A stretch of DNA of 64,000 nucleotides from Lutibacter sp. B1 (GCF_012524075.1 NZ_JAAZUI010000002.1:124001-188000); one strand, 5' to 3'; positions 27,880 to 36,908 are shown, counted from the first letter of the stretch. Notes: generated by a model not told the origin, from the letters alone. Numbers and translations are program-made.

Positions 27880-28329
27880 ATGAAAAAATTAGCAACTTTA
27901 TTATTTATTGGTTTACTAACATTATCAATAAATGCTCAAGAAAAAAAAGAAGTTGAAGAAGTAAAAGATCCAAATGCCCCGGCTTTTGAATTTGTTACTG
28001 ATGTTATAGATTACGGAAAAATTGAATTGAATGCCAATGGTGTTCGAGTATTTGAATTTAAAAACACGGGGAAATCACCTTTAGTTATAAGTAGAATTCA
28101 ATCCAGTTGTGGCTGTACTGTTCCTAAAAAACCGGAAAAGCCAATTATGCCGGGAGAAAAAGGTGAAATTGAAGTAAAATATGCTACTAACAGACCTGGA
28201 GGATTTTCTAAAATGATTACCGTTTTTTCAAATGCATCTGAACCGGTAAAAAAACTACGAATTAAAGGTATTGTTTTAAAACCTGAATCTGAAGTAGTAA
28301 AACAAAAACCAACTATTTCATCAAATTAA
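27880..28329 (+). CDS. DUF1573-domain secreted protein
   Basis: A 149-residue exported protein with signal peptide MKKLATLLFIGLLTLSINAQ. An acidic/basic spacer leads to one Ig-like DUF1573 domain with DYGKIELNANGVRVFEFKNTG, the hallmark SSCGCTVPKKPEKP (C77, C79) and PGEKGEIEVKYAT. DUF1573 proteins are widespread in Bacteroidota and of unknown function; the CGC motif is invariant and may be oxidised or metal-bound. A second DUF1573 protein, a lipoprotein, lies at 54948-55400. It is monocistronic with a bidirectional hairpin after it; the best upstream element, TAACTTTA (27852-27859), deviates at one base. Confidence 0.9.
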   Translation: MKKLATLLFIGLLTLSINAQEKKEVEEVKDPNAPAFEFVTDVIDYGKIELNANGVRVFEFKNTGKSPLVISRIQSSCGCTVPKKPEKPIMPGEKGEIEVKYATNRPGGFSKMITVFSNASEPVKKLRIKGIVLKPESEVVKQKPTISSN

Positions 28330-28345
28330 ACAGTATAAAATAAAT

Positions 28346-28377
28346 AAAAAAGGCTTTCAAATTTGAAAGCCTTTTTT
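28346..28377. terminator. Bidirectional terminator between the DUF1573 gene and the aspartyl protease gene
   Basis: A perfect palindrome built on AGGCTTTCAAATTTGAAAGCCT, flanked by A and T runs. Confidence 0.87.
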
Positions 28378-29722
28378 ATTTCAGCATATCTTTTAATTTA
28401 AAATGATATTCATAATCTTGCCCATATCGTTCGACTACTAAAGTTACTTTCTTATTTTCTTTTTGATAAAATTTCTCAACAATATCTTCTAATTTCATAT
28501 CGTACGTATATTTTCCATCAATTTTAATTACAATATCACCTTTTTGTAAACCTGCATTATATGCCGGCGAACCAACTCTTAAATTTTGAATGATATACGA
28601 TGGTTTAAATGTGTATTTATAATTATAATCTAAAATAATCTTTTTTTGTTGAGAATTTCCTTGATCATCACCCAATGAGAAACTTGTTTTATCTTCTTCT
28701 TCAACTAAAATTTTACCATTGTAAGCCAATTCAATACCACTCATATTATATCTAAACGGATCTTTAAAACCTCTTCCTTTTTTTAAAAATATTTTATTGT
28801 TATTATAATCAAAAGTAACATTAAACCTTTTTAAAATATTTGCTCCTATACTGCCATTTCTCTCTTCAAATCTACGTGCAAAAGCAGTTGATATAGAGTC
28901 CGGATATGAAATTGTAGGTCTTATTAATTCATATTTTCCAATATATAATGCTTCAATAAATGACCTTTTCCCATAAATAGAACCGCTTAAACCTTCACCT
29001 AAATAATCATGAAAAAATTTAGTTGGAGGTAAAATATCAGGATGCGAATTTTCAAACAACCACATAGCATCACTTCCTCCAGAATCTATTAAAAGTTTAA
29101 CCGTTGTTATTTCATTTGAAGTTTGATCTAATTTTACGCCAACATCAACGTAAGGCTTTAATCTGTTAAATTCTATTTTTAAAACCTCACACTTACTGCA
29201 ATCCTTATATTTATAATATTCAGGATTATAAAAAGTTATTCTTTTAGAAGTATAATTTATATTTACCACAAAATCTTTTAAAATTTCGTAACCAATAATT
29301 CCATGGATTGTAATTCCTAATTTTGAAGACAAATCAAAGCTATCATCAAAAATGACATACAATTTTTGATTGAACCCTGCTATTTTATTGAATTTAAAAA
29401 AATTATTGTCTGAGAAAATGGCATCAACCGGCTCTTCACTTCCCAATCCTTGAAGTTTAATTTTTTTGATATTTTTTAGCGGTATTGAATCGTTTGGATT
29501 TAAATTAAATAGTACGGTTACTCCTACTCCGGAATCTAAAATAAAATTTAATTCTTTTCCGTTAACTTCAATTGGAAATACTATTAGGTTATGCAATAAT
29601 TTGAACGAAACTATTTGTTTTTTCCCTTGGTTATTCAATCTAAAATACCCCTGAGAATACCCTTGAATTGTAAAAAATACAAGTAGAATACATAGGATAC
29701 TATTTCTAAAAAAACTATTCAA
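28376..29722 (-). CDS. Retropepsin-like aspartyl protease with C-terminal PDZ domain
   Basis: A 448-residue exported protein (signal peptide about 1-24, ending QGYSQG). Two aspartyl protease half-sites are visible: NFILDSGVGVTVLF (D63) and LLIDSGGSDAMWLF (near residue 212), giving a full double-lobed pepsin-like site within one chain. A PDZ domain fills about 350-440 (VGSPAYNAGLQKGDIVIKIDGK, then KVTLVVERYG). Bacteroidota have many such PDZ-aspartyl proteases in the periplasm; substrates are unknown. It stands alone between two transcription boundaries. Upstream (29723-29878) I find no clean promoter match. Confidence 0.92.
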   Translation of the reverse strand: MNSFFRNSILCILLVFFTIQGYSQGYFRLNNQGKKQIVSFKLLHNLIVFPIEVNGKELNFILDSGVGVTVLFNLNPNDSIPLKNIKKIKLQGLGSEEPVDAIFSDNNFFKFNKIAGFNQKLYVIFDDSFDLSSKLGITIHGIIGYEILKDFVVNINYTSKRITFYNPEYYKYKDCSKCEVLKIEFNRLKPYVDVGVKLDQTSNEITTVKLLIDSGGSDAMWLFENSHPDILPPTKFFHDYLGEGLSGSIYGKRSFIEALYIGKYELIRPTISYPDSISTAFARRFEERNGSIGANILKRFNVTFDYNNNKIFLKKGRGFKDPFRYNMSGIELAYNGKILVEEEDKTSFSLGDDQGNSQQKKIILDYNYKYTFKPSYIIQNLRVGSPAYNAGLQKGDIVIKIDGKYTYDMKLEDIVEKFYQKENKKVTLVVERYGQDYEYHFKLKDMLK

Positions 29723-29878
29723 GGTATTAATATGATGTGATTTAAGTTAAGCAATAAAAACAAACTATAGTTACATAACTTTGATAAAAAAATTAACCTC
29801 TAACAAATTCATCTAAAAGTTAAGAATTTTAAAATTAATTTCGCAATTTTGTTACACTATATTCATAATTAAAATACA

Positions 29879-31072
29879 ATGCCAACTATATCAAATAAAG
29901 GGAAGAACATGCCTGAATCACCAATTAGAAAATTGGTACCTTATGCTGAAAATGCAAAAAAAAAGGGAATTGAAGTTTTCCATCTAAACATTGGTCAGCC
30001 AGACATAAAAACTCCTGATATAGCATTAGAAGCCATAAAAAATAATACAGTTAAAGTTTTGGCTTACAGCCGATCTGAAGGCTCGGAAGAATACCGCCAA
30101 AAAATTGCCAATTACTATAAAAAAAATAATATCAATGTAAATGCAAGTGAAATTATAGTTACTACAGGTGGTTCTGAAGCACTTTTATTTGCTATGGGAA
30201 GCATTACCGATCCGGGTGATGAAATTATCATTCCTGAACCTTTTTATGCAAATTATAACGGATTTTCAACTGCTTCAGGTGTTACAATTGTACCTGTAAT
30301 TTCTAAAATTGAAGAAAACTTTGCGTTGCCTCCAATTGAAGAATTTGAAAAATTAATTTCGCCTAAAACTAAAGCTATTTTAATTTGTAATCCAGGTAAT
30401 CCAACAGGTTATTTGTATTCTAAAGAAGAAATTCAAAAACTGGCAAAAATTGTAAAAAAACACGATTTATTTTTAATTTCTGATGAAGTCTATAGAGAGT
30501 TTGTATATGATAATTTACAACATCATTCGATTTTAAGTGATTTTGGATTAGAAGATAACGCAATTATGATAGACTCTGTATCAAAACGTTACAGTATGTG
30601 CGGTGCTCGTATTGGCTGTGTTGTTTCTAAAAATAAAGACGTTATAAGTACTGCTTTAAAATTTGCACAAGCACGTTTAAGCCCGCCAACATTTGCTCAA
30701 ATTGCCAGCGAAGCAGCTTTGGAAACTCCTCAATCGTATTTTGATGAAGTTATTGTTGAATATAAAGACCGAAGAGATACTTTAATTGCAGAATTAAATA
30801 AAATTGACGGTGTAAAAGTAGCTTCACCCAAAGGCGCTTTTTATTGTGTTGCCGAATTTCCTGTGGATAATGCCGATTCATTTGCACAATGGATATTAGA
30901 AAGCTTCAGTTTAAATAATCAAACAGTTATGGTTGCTCCGGCAGCCGGTTTTTATTCAACAAAAGGTATTGGTACAAAACAAGTTAGAATTGCTTATGTT
31001 TTAAAAAAGGAAGACCTTATAAAATCAGTAGAAATTTTAAAAGCTGCTATTACAGCATACAACGCCAAGTAA
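29879..31072 (+). CDS. Class I/II PLP-dependent aminotransferase, aspartate aminotransferase-like
   Basis: A 397-residue cytosolic enzyme of fold type I. Visible features are FHLNIGQPDIKTPD, YSRSEGSEEYRQKIA, TTGGSEALLFAMG, ICNPGNPTGYLYS with the Asn of the PLP site, SDEVYREFVY (the Asp-Tyr pair) and the PLP lysine K236 (SVSKRYSMCGARIGC). Length is normal for the family. It directly precedes murB without any gap, so the two are cotranscribed, but no functional link is obvious. Substrate could be aspartate, aromatic amino acids or others. Confidence 0.93.
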   Translation: MPTISNKGKNMPESPIRKLVPYAENAKKKGIEVFHLNIGQPDIKTPDIALEAIKNNTVKVLAYSRSEGSEEYRQKIANYYKKNNINVNASEIIVTTGGSEALLFAMGSITDPGDEIIIPEPFYANYNGFSTASGVTIVPVISKIEENFALPPIEEFEKLISPKTKAILICNPGNPTGYLYSKEEIQKLAKIVKKHDLFLISDEVYREFVYDNLQHHSILSDFGLEDNAIMIDSVSKRYSMCGARIGCVVSKNKDVISTALKFAQARLSPPTFAQIASEAALETPQSYFDEVIVEYKDRRDTLIAELNKIDGVKVASPKGAFYCVAEFPVDNADSFAQWILESFSLNNQTVMVAPAAGFYSTKGIGTKQVRIAYVLKKEDLIKSVEILKAAITAYNAK

Positions 31073-32074
31073 TTGAATATACTACACAACATATCTTTAA
31101 AAGAGTACAATACTTTTGGAATTAATACTTATGCCAAACGTTTTATTGAAATAAACTCCACAGAAGAATTAAAACAGGTTATTTCTAGTGAAAAAGACGT
31201 TTTTATATTAGGAGGTGGCAGTAATATGCTGTTAACATCTGCTATTGAAAAACTTGTAATCCACATAAATACTAAAGGTATTATTGTAAATGACACTAAA
31301 AAAAATGAGGTTTATGTTACTGCCGAAGCCGGTGAAAACTGGCACGAATTTGTGCTTTGGTGTATTTCACAAAATTACGGCGGCTTAGAAAATTTATCGT
31401 TAATTCCGGGAAATGTTGGCACATCGCCTATTCAAAATATTGGAGCTTATGGTGTTGAAATTAAAGATACTTTTTTTCAGTTAGAAGCACTTGAAATAGA
31501 AACCGGAAAGACAAAAATTTTCACCAAAGACGAATGTAAATTTGGCTATAGAAATTCTGTTTTTAAAAATGAATTAAAAGGAAAATACATTATTACAAGT
31601 GTTACGTTTAAACTTACTAAAAACAATCATAATACTACTATTTCTTACGGTGCAATTCAACAGTTTTTAGAAAGCAAAAACAAACCAACCATTAAAGAAA
31701 TTTCTGATGCAGTTATAGCTATAAGACAAAGCAAACTACCTGACCCTAAAGAAATTGGAAACAGCGGAAGTTTTTTTAAAAATCCGGTAATTAATAGTAA
31801 TTCATTTAAAAAATTACAAGAAAAATATCCGGAAATACCACATTATATAGTTTCTGAAAACGAAATTAAAGTACCTGCCGGATGGCTTATAGAACAATGT
31901 GGTTTTAAAGGTAAGCGTTTTGGAAATACCGGTGTGCACAACAAACAAGCCCTTGTTTTAGTTAATTACAACAATGCAACCGGACAAGAAGTTTACAACC
32001 TTGCTCAAAAAATTCAACAAACAATTAAAACCACATTCAATATTGATTTGGAAATTGAAGTAAATATAATTTAA
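31073..32074 (+). CDS. murB: UDP-N-acetylenolpyruvoylglucosamine reductase
   Basis: A 333-residue FAD enzyme that reduces UDP-GlcNAc-enolpyruvate to UDP-MurNAc in peptidoglycan synthesis. The opening SLKEYNTFGINTYAKRF, FILGGGSNMLL (FAD loop), LIPGNVGTSPIQNIGAYGVE, YRNSVFK, GNSGSFFKNP (catalytic Ser) and VPAGWLIEQCGFKGKRFG are typical of type I MurB, near the E. coli length. Translation starts at TTG 31073, immediately after the TAA of the aminotransferase gene; no ATG precedes the conserved block. The final TAA overlaps the manA stop on the other strand through TTAA. Confidence 0.95.
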   Translation: MNILHNISLKEYNTFGINTYAKRFIEINSTEELKQVISSEKDVFILGGGSNMLLTSAIEKLVIHINTKGIIVNDTKKNEVYVTAEAGENWHEFVLWCISQNYGGLENLSLIPGNVGTSPIQNIGAYGVEIKDTFFQLEALEIETGKTKIFTKDECKFGYRNSVFKNELKGKYIITSVTFKLTKNNHNTTISYGAIQQFLESKNKPTIKEISDAVIAIRQSKLPDPKEIGNSGSFFKNPVINSNSFKKLQEKYPEIPHYIVSENEIKVPAGWLIEQCGFKGKRFGNTGVHNKQALVLVNYNNATGQEVYNLAQKIQQTIKTTFNIDLEIEVNII

Positions 32075-33036
32075 ACTGTTACTTCTAAAAATTTACATTT
32101 TCCTTCAATTATCACATTATCAGAAGTTGCAGGAATTAAAATAGTTTCTCCAAATTTAACAGTTTCACTGTTTCCAAAAACTGTGATTGTTGCTTCTCCT
32201 TCAACACACATAAAAATCACAAACGAATCTGTAGTTGTATAATCTAACTCAACTTTACCATTTACAGGAATAAAGTTGGTTTTAAAATACTCACATTCTG
32301 CAACTTTATTTAAGCTGTTTTCTTCTTTAGTATAGGTACGCACATAATTACTTTCGGTAGAGAAATTAATAGCATCTACCGCTAATTCCGTATGCAATTC
32401 TCTTTCGTTTCCTTGATCATCTACTCTGTCAAAATCGTAAATTCTATAGGTAATATCAGACGTTTGCTGAATTTCAGCCAATACAATTCCCGCACCAATA
32501 GCGTGTACAGTTCCTGTTTCGATAAAAAATGAATCTCCGCTTTTTACATACACATCATTTAAAACAGACATAATATTTTTTTCTTCCAACAACTTTACAT
32601 AATCATCAGGCGTAATTTCTTCATTAAATCCTAAAATTAAACGTGCGTTTTCATCAGCCTGCATAATGTACCACATCTCTGTTTTTCCAAATGAATTATG
32701 ACGTTTTTTAGACAATTCGTTATCTGGATGTACTTGTACCGATAAATCTTGTTTGGCATCAATAAATTTGATCAACAACGGAAAATTGTTTCCGAAATGT
32801 GCATAATTATGTTTACCTACCAGTTCAACTTGATAAATTTCCAATAAATCACGTAACGATTTACCTTTCAAACTTCCGTTAGAAACTACCGAAATATTGC
32901 CTTCAACATCCGATATTTCCCAACTTTCACCTATATCTTTTAAATCTGATTTTTTACCAAGTTTAGTTACTAATTTATCACCTCCCCAAAGTTTATCTTT
33001 TAAAATAGGACTGAATTTTAATGGATAATTAAGCAT
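32071..33036 (-). CDS. manA: Type I mannose-6-phosphate isomerase
   Basis: A 321-residue zinc cupin enzyme interconverting mannose-6-P and fructose-6-P, feeding GDP-mannose and surface glycan synthesis. Metal ligands are visible in VQVHPDNELS, in KTEMWYIM and in the later TVHAIGAGIVLAEIQQTSD, which also has the conserved Gln/Ser face; RIYDFDRVD follows. The compact length fits the Bacillus/Bacteroidota class. It lies two bases after the cysteine desulfurase gene on the same strand, so they form an operon. Its stop shares the TTAA palindrome with murB. Confidence 0.93.
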   Translation of the reverse strand: MLNYPLKFSPILKDKLWGGDKLVTKLGKKSDLKDIGESWEISDVEGNISVVSNGSLKGKSLRDLLEIYQVELVGKHNYAHFGNNFPLLIKFIDAKQDLSVQVHPDNELSKKRHNSFGKTEMWYIMQADENARLILGFNEEITPDDYVKLLEEKNIMSVLNDVYVKSGDSFFIETGTVHAIGAGIVLAEIQQTSDITYRIYDFDRVDDQGNERELHTELAVDAINFSTESNYVRTYTKEENSLNKVAECEYFKTNFIPVNGKVELDYTTTDSFVIFMCVEGEATITVFGNSETVKFGETILIPATSDNVIIEGKCKFLEVTV

Positions 33037-33038
33037 TT

Positions 33039-34172
33039 TTATAGTATTTGTTTTAATGTTTTTATTGTATAATCTATTTCTTCTTTTGTATTTAATTTAC
33101 TGAATGAAAACCTCACCGATGTTTTTTTAGCTTCATTTTCATTTATAATGGTATTCAATACATGAGAACCTTTATTACTTCCACTTTGGCAAGCACTACC
33201 TCCTGAAACAGCAATTCCTTTCAAATCCAAATTAAAAAGTAACATTGAATATTCTTTAGGAAAACGCACATTTAAAATAATATAACTACTTTGATTACTG
33301 TCTTCTGAAAGACCATTGAATTGAATTCCTTCAAAATTAGTTTTCAACTTATTTATAAAATAACTTTTTAACTGTTGAATATATTCAGACTCTTGTTGCA
33401 TTTTTTTACAAGCAATTTCAAGGGCTTTTTCCATGCCTAAAATACTGTGTATATTTTCGGTTCCGGCTCTTGCACCTCTTTCCTGTTCTCCACCATGCAA
33501 AATTGGCTGAATACCAAATCCTCTTTTTATATAAGCAAAACCCACACCTTTTGGTCCATGAAATTTATGTGCGCTTGCTACAAAAAAATCTATAGGATTT
33601 TGTTGTACATCAATAGGAAAATGCCCCACAGCTTGTACAGCATCAGAATGAAATAAAGTGTTGTTTGCTATACATAGATCGGACACTTTTTTAACATCTA
33701 AAATGTTTCCTATTTCATTATTCACATACATTAAACTTACCAATTTCTTGTCGTTGGTTTGTTTTAACAACTCTTCTAAATGCTTATAATCTACCTTGCC
33801 ATTTTCATCTAAATCGACCCAATTTACAGTAATTTTAAACTCTTCAACCAAACTTTCAATAGTATGCAATACTGCATGATGTTCAATTTTTGAAGATATA
33901 ATTGTAGTAATACCTAAATTTACTACTGCATTTCGTAAAATAAGATTATCGGCCTCACTTCCTCCGGCAGTAAAAACAATTTCGTTTGCAGTTGCATTTA
34001 AACATTTTGCAATATTTTTACGAGCAGTTTCAACCAAAGATCTTGATTTTCTGCCAATCTGATGTGTTGATGACGGATTTCCATAAACCGTTTGCATTGT
34101 GCTTGTAATTGTATCAATTACTTCAGGCAACATTGGTGTTGTAGCGGCGTTATCTAAATATATAGTTTCCAT
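33039..34172 (-). CDS. Cysteine desulfurase (IscS/NifS family)
   Basis: A 377-residue PLP enzyme that takes sulfur from cysteine for Fe-S clusters and tRNA thiolation. Visible are YLDNAATTPM (5-14), NPSSTHQIGR, FTAGGSEADNL, HHAVLHTIE (His99 PLP stacking), the PLP lysine K203 (SAHKFHGPKGVGF) and the active-site Cys C328 in SGGSACQSG. The long mobile loop before C328 marks the IscS/NifS class (group I). No iscU, iscA or tRNA thiolase is adjacent, so it may serve tRNA modification as easily as Fe-S assembly. It shares an operon with manA. A near-consensus promoter (TACTTTCG, one mismatch) lies at 34187-34180. Confidence 0.92.
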   Translation of the reverse strand: METIYLDNAATTPMLPEVIDTITSTMQTVYGNPSSTHQIGRKSRSLVETARKNIAKCLNATANEIVFTAGGSEADNLILRNAVVNLGITTIISSKIEHHAVLHTIESLVEEFKITVNWVDLDENGKVDYKHLEELLKQTNDKKLVSLMYVNNEIGNILDVKKVSDLCIANNTLFHSDAVQAVGHFPIDVQQNPIDFFVASAHKFHGPKGVGFAYIKRGFGIQPILHGGEQERGARAGTENIHSILGMEKALEIACKKMQQESEYIQQLKSYFINKLKTNFEGIQFNGLSEDSNQSSYIILNVRFPKEYSMLLFNLDLKGIAVSGGSACQSGSNKGSHVLNTIINENEAKKTSVRFSFSKLNTKEEIDYTIKTLKQIL

Positions 34173-34230
34173 TAGACAGCGAAAGTAAAAAATATATTGT
34201 TTTAATTAATGCTAAATAACCTAAAACAAT

Positions 34231-34238
34231 TAATTTTG
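34231..34238 (+). promoter_or_regulatory. -7 element upstream of the 170-residue lipoprotein
   Basis: TAATTTTG lies 18 bases before ATG 34257. It rules out the earlier in-frame start at 34209, which would be upstream of the transcript start. Confidence 0.55.
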
Positions 34239-34256
34239 CCAATATTTGATAAAAGA

Positions 34257-34769
34257 ATGAAGAAATTAGTTATACTGTTTTTATTGTTTACAATTGCCGC
34301 ATGTAATGATGGTGACTTTGATGTACCTGCTTTTGACTTTACTGAAAACCTTAATAAATGTGGAGAATATGTATTGTACAGAGCCAATACTGATAAAACT
34401 GAAGCCTTAATTTTAACTCTTAAAGAAGGACATTTAACAACTGATAGTTTTAATGTTTCTAACAACATTACACTTACTTACAGAGTTTTTGATGAAAGTT
34501 TTGGAACCAATTATTTTTGTCAATCTATACCACCTTCTTCACCAAAAGTTTTAAAAGAACTAAAGGCAGATTCAAATACATCAGTTAATATTATTGAAAC
34601 CGTTGAAACTGAAATTAGAATTGACACACTATCAACAGGCGTTAAAATTGATACAATTGTTACAAGTTCATACGAAATAAATTTTACAGATATGGTTTTA
34701 AAAAATGACCAAAACGATAAAATTTATTATGAAAGTTATGATTTTGGAACGTTTGAAATTATAAACTAG
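34257..34769 (+). CDS. Hypothetical lipoprotein, 170 residues
   Basis: A lipoprotein signal peptide MKKLVILFLLFTIAAC (lipid Cys16) is followed by an acidic stretch (NDGDFDVPAFDF). I see no recognised domain. The rest looks beta-rich and soluble (ALILTLKEGHL, NNITLTYRVFDES, TEIRIDTLSTGVKIDTI). I do not recognise a family; lipoproteins with this layout are common around flavobacterial housekeeping loci. The gene is alone on this strand. Its TAG stop is shared with the convergent Smr gene through CTAG. A role in the envelope is only inferred from the anchor. Confidence 0.78.
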   Translation: MKKLVILFLLFTIAACNDGDFDVPAFDFTENLNKCGEYVLYRANTDKTEALILTLKEGHLTTDSFNVSNNITLTYRVFDESFGTNYFCQSIPPSSPKVLKELKADSNTSVNIIETVETEIRIDTLSTGVKIDTIVTSSYEINFTDMVLKNDQNDKIYYESYDFGTFEIIN

Positions 34770-35326
34770 TTTTTAGGGTTTTGGTAAATATAAACTTCCG
34801 TAGCACCTAATCCGTATTTTTTAAACGAAGCCGCATACCAATCAACATGATATTTTTTAAACAAATATTCCAGTTCTGTTTTTAAAACTCCTTCACCTAC
34901 ACCATGAACAAAAACCACTCTTGGAATTCTGTTTCTAATAGCATATTCCAATTTTTGTTTTGCAGTTTCAATTTGCAAGTTTAACATATCGTAATTATCT
35001 AAACCTTTTGTTGATGAAGTTAGATGATGAATATGCAAATCTACTTCCATTGGAGGCAATTTATCTGTTTTAGTTACAGTTTTAAACTTTGATTGTTTCC
35101 GTTTCGGTTTTTCATTTATCTTATCAAATAAATCTTCATTAGAAATATCGCTAAATTTAGACAACTCGGCCTGATCTTTATCAACAATTACCAACTCACT
35201 TGGCGCAAATTCAAAAGGAAAACCGTCAATAGTTTCAATAACAATTTTATTTTTATCAACGACAATCACTTTGCCCTTAATTACATCATCAATCACAACA
35301 ACAGTGTCTCCTATCTTAAAATTCAT
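34766..35326 (-). CDS. Smr-domain protein (MutS2 C-terminal type)
   Basis: A 186-residue protein. The N-terminal half (about 1-60) resembles a small beta-rich domain (GDTVVVIDDVIKGKVIVVDKNKIVIETIDG). The C-terminal half is an Smr domain with the DLHIHHL signature near residue 95 and RVVFVHGVGEGVLKTEL near 138, both typical of the nicking endonuclease fold found in MutS2 tails. It lacks MutS ATPase parts, so it is a stand-alone Smr protein as seen in Bacteroidota. RNA or DNA cleavage, including roles at stalled ribosomes, is possible but inferred. It is convergent on the lipoprotein gene with a shared 4-base stop. Confidence 0.88.
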   Translation of the reverse strand: MNFKIGDTVVVIDDVIKGKVIVVDKNKIVIETIDGFPFEFAPSELVIVDKDQAELSKFSDISNEDLFDKINEKPKRKQSKFKTVTKTDKLPPMEVDLHIHHLTSSTKGLDNYDMLNLQIETAKQKLEYAIRNRIPRVVFVHGVGEGVLKTELEYLFKKYHVDWYAASFKKYGLGATEVYIYQNPKN

Positions 35327-35401
35327 AATCTTAACTTTTTATTAATTTTATAGAAATAATAAATCAAAGTTTTAATAATATTATTGTACAAAATTAAAAT
35401 T

Positions 35402-36034
35402 ATGTTAGAAACAGCCTCAATAAATACTGAACAATTTTTTACGAATGCACTTGATAAATTAGATATAGATGAAAGCAGAAAAAATTTATTAGAGTCTATA
35501 GCCTTATTTATTGTTAAAGAATTAAAAAATAAAAAAAAAGTAAACTTAAATTATATTTGTACACATAACAGCAGAAGAAGTCAACTGGCACAAGTTTGGA
35601 GTTGTTATGCAACTCATTACTTTAAATTAACTAAAATTGAAAGCTTTTCAGGTGGTACAGCGGTTACTTCTTTTTTTAGAAATACCGTAAAAACGCTTCA
35701 AAAAGTTGGTTTTAATTTTCAAATTTTAGAGTTTTCACATCAAAATCCGGAATATTTAATTAGTTATGCCAATTGCACCAATCCAATTATTGGATTTTCA
35801 AAATTATATGATGACGATCATAACAAAACACCGTATATAGCAATTACAACTTGTTCAAATGCTGATGAAGATTGTCCTTTTATTCCAGATGCAATTCAAC
35901 GTTTTCACCTTCCTTTTAACGATCCTAAAAACTTTGATAATTCAATATATCAATCACAAAAGTATTTAGAAACAAACAATCAAATAGCTGGTGAAATTCA
36001 TTATATTTTTAAAAAAATAAGTGAACTTCTTTAG
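35402..36034 (+). CDS. Low-molecular-weight protein-tyrosine phosphatase / ArsC-like protein
   Basis: A 210-residue cytosolic protein. The phosphate-binding loop C53-x5-R59-S (ICTHNSRRSQLAQVW) is intact. A helical extension of about 45 residues precedes it. Later Cys residues in CTNPIIGFS and in ITTCSNADEDCPF resemble the redox thiols of thioredoxin-coupled ArsC enzymes, and Bacteroidota homologues I remember share the NPIIGFSKLYDD-type segment. It could reduce arsenate or dephosphorylate tyrosine; no ars genes adjoin it. ATG 35402 is preferred over a TTG at 35384. It stops three bases before the PAP2 stop on the other strand. Confidence 0.87.
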   Translation: MLETASINTEQFFTNALDKLDIDESRKNLLESIALFIVKELKNKKKVNLNYICTHNSRRSQLAQVWSCYATHYFKLTKIESFSGGTAVTSFFRNTVKTLQKVGFNFQILEFSHQNPEYLISYANCTNPIIGFSKLYDDDHNKTPYIAITTCSNADEDCPFIPDAIQRFHLPFNDPKNFDNSIYQSQKYLETNNQIAGEIHYIFKKISELL

Positions 36035-36037
36035 TAT

Positions 36038-36868
36038 TTAAAATGTACCTACTAAACCAATATTACCTATACCGGCCTTCAATTTCCATGAAATTTTAGG
36101 CTCTTTTTTAGTTGTTTTTTCTGATGAGTTTAAAAAGTTATCAATTCCATCAACAATAACAACACTAATTACAACTCCCAAAGTAACATCGGTTAACCAA
36201 TGCGCTCCTGCCCAAAGTCTTGAAACCGGCGCTATTAAACCAACAGCATAAATACCTCCTTTTACCCATAAATTATCAAATTGTTTGGCAATGGCATGCG
36301 AAGCGGTAAATGATAAAATTGCATGACCCGATGGAAAAGAATGATAACCCGGCTCTTTACTCATAAATTTAAATTTGTCCTTTCCTACACCTTCACTTGG
36401 GCGTGCGCGTCCAAAAGCATTCTTTGTTACAGTTTGTATAATACCTGATGCTGCCGCTGCAGAAATAATTAACACACCTGTTCGTCTAAAAGCTTCATTA
36501 TTAGCTATTAAACCATAACCGTATACTCCTCCTGTAATCATAAAAAAGTTTTGAGGACTTCCATAGTACCATCCTATTTCTTTAAGCATGTGAGGTGCAT
36601 TATCATCTTGCTCAATAAAATAATCACTGGTTTCTTCATCATACATATATAGTATACCTGTACTTAAAGCAACAGCTCCAAAAGTTAACCAATCATCTTT
36701 TTTCCATTTTAATGGCTGAGTATATGCATATTTTATACCTCCATAAATTGCCGTTGCATCAGCCTTCAATGATTTTAATAACGGCTGTTTAATTGTTTTT
36801 TCTTGCGCATTAGTAATACCAATAAAAACAATAATTAATACTACGGATAAATATTTTTTAATTCTCAT
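36038..36868 (-). CDS. PAP2-family membrane phosphatase
   Basis: A 276-residue protein with signal peptide MRIKKYLSVVLIIVFIGITNAQ and several later membrane helices. The three PAP2 motifs are present: KNAFGRARPSEG (K-x6-RP), HSFPSGHAILSF (PSGH) and SRLWAGAHWLTDVTLG (SRxxxxxHxxxD), so it should be active on a lipid phosphate or undecaprenyl pyrophosphate. It lies 63 bases after folE on the minus strand, with a hairpin in between. The N-terminal cleavable signal and a globular amphipathic first third place the catalytic site at the periplasmic face. Confidence 0.92.
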   Translation of the reverse strand: MRIKKYLSVVLIIVFIGITNAQEKTIKQPLLKSLKADATAIYGGIKYAYTQPLKWKKDDWLTFGAVALSTGILYMYDEETSDYFIEQDDNAPHMLKEIGWYYGSPQNFFMITGGVYGYGLIANNEAFRRTGVLIISAAAASGIIQTVTKNAFGRARPSEGVGKDKFKFMSKEPGYHSFPSGHAILSFTASHAIAKQFDNLWVKGGIYAVGLIAPVSRLWAGAHWLTDVTLGVVISVVIVDGIDNFLNSSEKTTKKEPKISWKLKAGIGNIGLVGTF

Positions 36869-36882
36869 TTATTAATTATAAT

Positions 36883-36908
36883 ACAAAAAGCACCTATTAA
36901 GGTGCTTT
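36883..36908 (-). terminator. Hairpin between folE and the PAP2 gene
   Basis: Stem AAAGCACCT/AGGTGCTTT with a TTAAT-type loop, followed on the minus strand by T5. It should terminate folE transcripts, yet it lies only 15 bases before the PAP2 start and no promoter consensus is seen there, so read-through or attenuation may feed PAP2. Confidence 0.7.
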
